A DNA stretch of 64,000 bases from Variovorax sp. YR216. GTDB taxonomy: Bacteria; Pseudomonadota; Gammaproteobacteria; Burkholderiales; Burkholderiaceae_C. Made by a program: the position numbers and the translations under genes. The notes beneath the pieces were generated by a model. It searched no databases and was not told the origin of the DNA. It was given only the letters and a program-made list of their open reading frames with translations. Position 1 is the stretch's first letter, and each line of letters starts with the position of its first letter. The stretch spans positions 62,001 to 126,000 of the forward strand of contig NZ_FNRO01000012.1 in NCBI RefSeq assembly GCF_900107745.1, read 5' to 3'. Below are positions 62,779-64,000 of this stretch, piece by piece.

Positions 62779-63849
62779 TCATCGCCCCGTTTCTGTTCGT
62801 TCGCCTCGCATCGAACTTATCCATTGCGAGGCCGTCATGCCGAAGCGCCCTCGAAACCAGCGCGAGAACTCCGCACCCGAGGTAAAGCCAAGGAGGTAGG
62901 CTACCTCGCAAAAGTTTCGCATGCCGCCGGCGAGATAGGTCTCGGCCATCTCGGCGCGCGTGTCCTCGATGACCGCAGAGACGCTCTTTCCAGCGGTCGC
63001 GAGCTGACGATTCAGCGTGCGGCGGTGCGTGCCGAGTCGCTCGGCGACCCGCTCGACAGAGCAGTTCCCGAGGGGAAGAAGGATCTTGACGATCTGGCGT
63101 ACCCCGTCGAGCGGCTGTTCCTTCGAGCTGGCGCGGTGCTGATCGAGAAGGCCCTTCAGGGCGCGGCCGAGTTCCGGATCTGCCGAAGGGACTGGCAGGG
63201 CAAGGTCGCCACTGCGGCAGACGATCGCATCGAATGGCTGCGAGAAATCGAGCGCCGTCGCGAGTACGCGGTGGTGAGTCAATAGATCCCGAGGCCGCGT
63301 ATGGCTGAAGCAGACGCTGACAGGTCGGAAGCTCCCCTGCGTCAGCGCCCGCAGTGTGCGCAGGATCGTGCCCGCCGCCATCTCGATCCCCTGGCGAGAG
63401 CGGCCCTGTTTCTGGAGCCTGATTTCCAGAAGAACCATCGTGAAGTGGCCCATATCGTCGACCCTGAGGCGCAGGCCGTCGTTCTGCACCCACATATAGC
63501 GCGCAAGCGATTGCAGCGCGGCGCCCAAGGTCGGCTCCTCGCGCAGCACAGCGGCAAGCACCCCATAGTTGCCGACGCGTTGCTTCTCGGCCAGTAGCAG
63601 CCCGAAGGCTTGCTCGCGCGACTCGCGAGCCGACGCCTCGAGCAACGTTGCCACTGAGTCGATACTGACCAGCGTATCGGGATCTGAGAGCACTTTGAGC
63701 GGCAGGCCTGCACTCCTGGACATGCTGACGGGATCGAGGCCCTTGGAACGGGCCAAATCCTCGTAGCCGGTCAGCGTGGCGCCCCGCGTCAGGCGACCAC
63801 CGATCTGGGCCAGACTGGGGCGCAGCTCGAGCGCGTCAAGGCGTCGCAT
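62779..63849 (-). CDS. AraC-family transcriptional regulator
   Basis: 356 residues from MRRLDALELRPSLAQIG; 22 further upstream codons are rejected because the ATG overlaps the preceding regulator end. The N-terminal half is the arabinose-binding-like domain (PF12625 type) with EEPTLGAALQSLARYMWVQN. The C-terminal AraC helix-turn-helix pair has CSVERVAERLGTHRRTLNRQ and FCEVAYLLGFTSGAEFSRWF. It resembles OruR/ArgR-type regulators of amino-acid or organic-compound use. It overlaps the LuxR-type gene by 14 bases. Confidence 0.92.
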   Translation of the reverse strand: MRRLDALELRPSLAQIGGRLTRGATLTGYEDLARSKGLDPVSMSRSAGLPLKVLSDPDTLVSIDSVATLLEASARESREQAFGLLLAEKQRVGNYGVLAAVLREEPTLGAALQSLARYMWVQNDGLRLRVDDMGHFTMVLLEIRLQKQGRSRQGIEMAAGTILRTLRALTQGSFRPVSVCFSHTRPRDLLTHHRVLATALDFSQPFDAIVCRSGDLALPVPSADPELGRALKGLLDQHRASSKEQPLDGVRQIVKILLPLGNCSVERVAERLGTHRRTLNRQLATAGKSVSAVIEDTRAEMAETYLAGGMRNFCEVAYLLGFTSGAEFSRWFRGRFGMTASQWISSMRGERTETGR

Positions 63850-64000
63850 GGTCGATGTTCCGGGTAGGGTGACTGGGCCTGTCCTTCGAACCCTCGACGG
63901 CAAGCACCAACTCAATGACGGACTTCACCCCCATCTTCTGCATGACGCGCGAACGATGATGCTTGAGGGTCCGCTCCGCCAATCCCAGCTGCTCGCAAAT
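63836..64000 (-). CDS. LuxR/FixJ-type response regulator, C-terminal end
   Basis: The minus strand from the right edge encodes ICEQLGLAERTLKHHRSRVM, then QKMGVKSVIELVLAVEGSK, ending at TGA 63836-63838. This is a LuxR-type helix-turn-helix (typical of FixJ/NarL response regulators) and its C-terminal tail. Only 54 residues are inside the window. Its end overlaps the AraC start, so the two regulators are probably co-transcribed. Confidence 0.8.
   Translation of the reverse strand: MCEQLGLAERTLKHHRSRVMQKMGVKSVIELVLAVEGSKDRPSHPTRNIDHATP

Overview
The window is a high-GC, gene-dense piece of a betaproteobacterial chromosome. It is most like Burkholderiales/Comamonadaceae (Variovorax-like): six Bug/TctC-type solute receptors, LysR- and Crp/Fnr-type regulators, short gaps, ATGA/GTGA start-stop overlaps and metabolic islands of catabolic genes. 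The genus is inferred from gene content, not measured. I see no rRNA, tRNA, CRISPR array or insertion sequence, and no gene-free stretch longer than about 300 bases.

Positions 1-16.3 kb are a catabolic island. A run of minus-strand genes leads away from a divergent LysR regulator (15345): SMP-30 lactonase, FAH-family hydrolase, metal-dependent cyclase/hydrolase, two SDR-type dehydrogenases, an alpha/beta hydrolase and Bug receptors. It is interrupted by a plus-strand Rieske oxygenase/reductase pair (4080-6343). Further left are a PRISE-type reductase, a TIM-barrel isomerase, an enoyl-CoA hydratase and the tail of a DUF35 protein. Together they look like uptake, oxygenation, ring or lactone opening and CoA-dependent degradation of an organic acid or aromatic/alicyclic substrate that cannot be named from sequence.

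Positions 16.3-33 kb hold stress and envelope genes: a nuclease, a small ORF, an outer-membrane-protein remnant, a lipoprotein patatin, a Gly-zipper protein, a DUF3604/PPIase/three-HupE-like operon, a K+ channel, PEP synthase, DUF2252, an OprB-like porin and a serine hydrolase. Two of these promoters carry FNR-type boxes correctly placed before -10 elements, suggesting low-oxygen control.

Positions 33-43.6 kb contain two paralogous Crp/Fnr regulators that share a recognition-helix signature. They bracket MarC, an M81/MlrC peptidase, a wax-ester/triacylglycerol synthase with its acyl-CoA ligase, a frameshifted MFS transporter, an HD protein and a lipase-like hydrolase. A recurrent 5-6-5 motif (TGTCN-N6-KGCAS) lies in front of several of them and may define a local neutral-lipid regulon.

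Positions 43.7-57.5 kb hold a membrane-anchored AttH/CrtC lipocalin, a DUF4189 protein, a dehydrogenase with two Bug receptors, and a co-directional set: SPINDLY-type glycosyltransferase, secreted lipase, flavodoxin, a remarkable 1196-residue cytoplasmic protein with two complete thermolysin-like protease domains, and an MBL-fold hydrolase. The protease/MBL pair is the best candidate for an undescribed system.

Positions 57.6-62.1 kb are a Fur-box-preceded operon for extracytoplasmic flavin-based electron transfer: PepSY membrane protein, DUF2271 protein with a visible flavinylation motif, DUF4198 protein, ApbE flavinyltransferase and a membrane-anchored flavodoxin reductase. The window ends with a decayed AraC fragment, a small conserved-looking protein, an intact AraC regulator and the tail of a LuxR-type regulator overlapping it.
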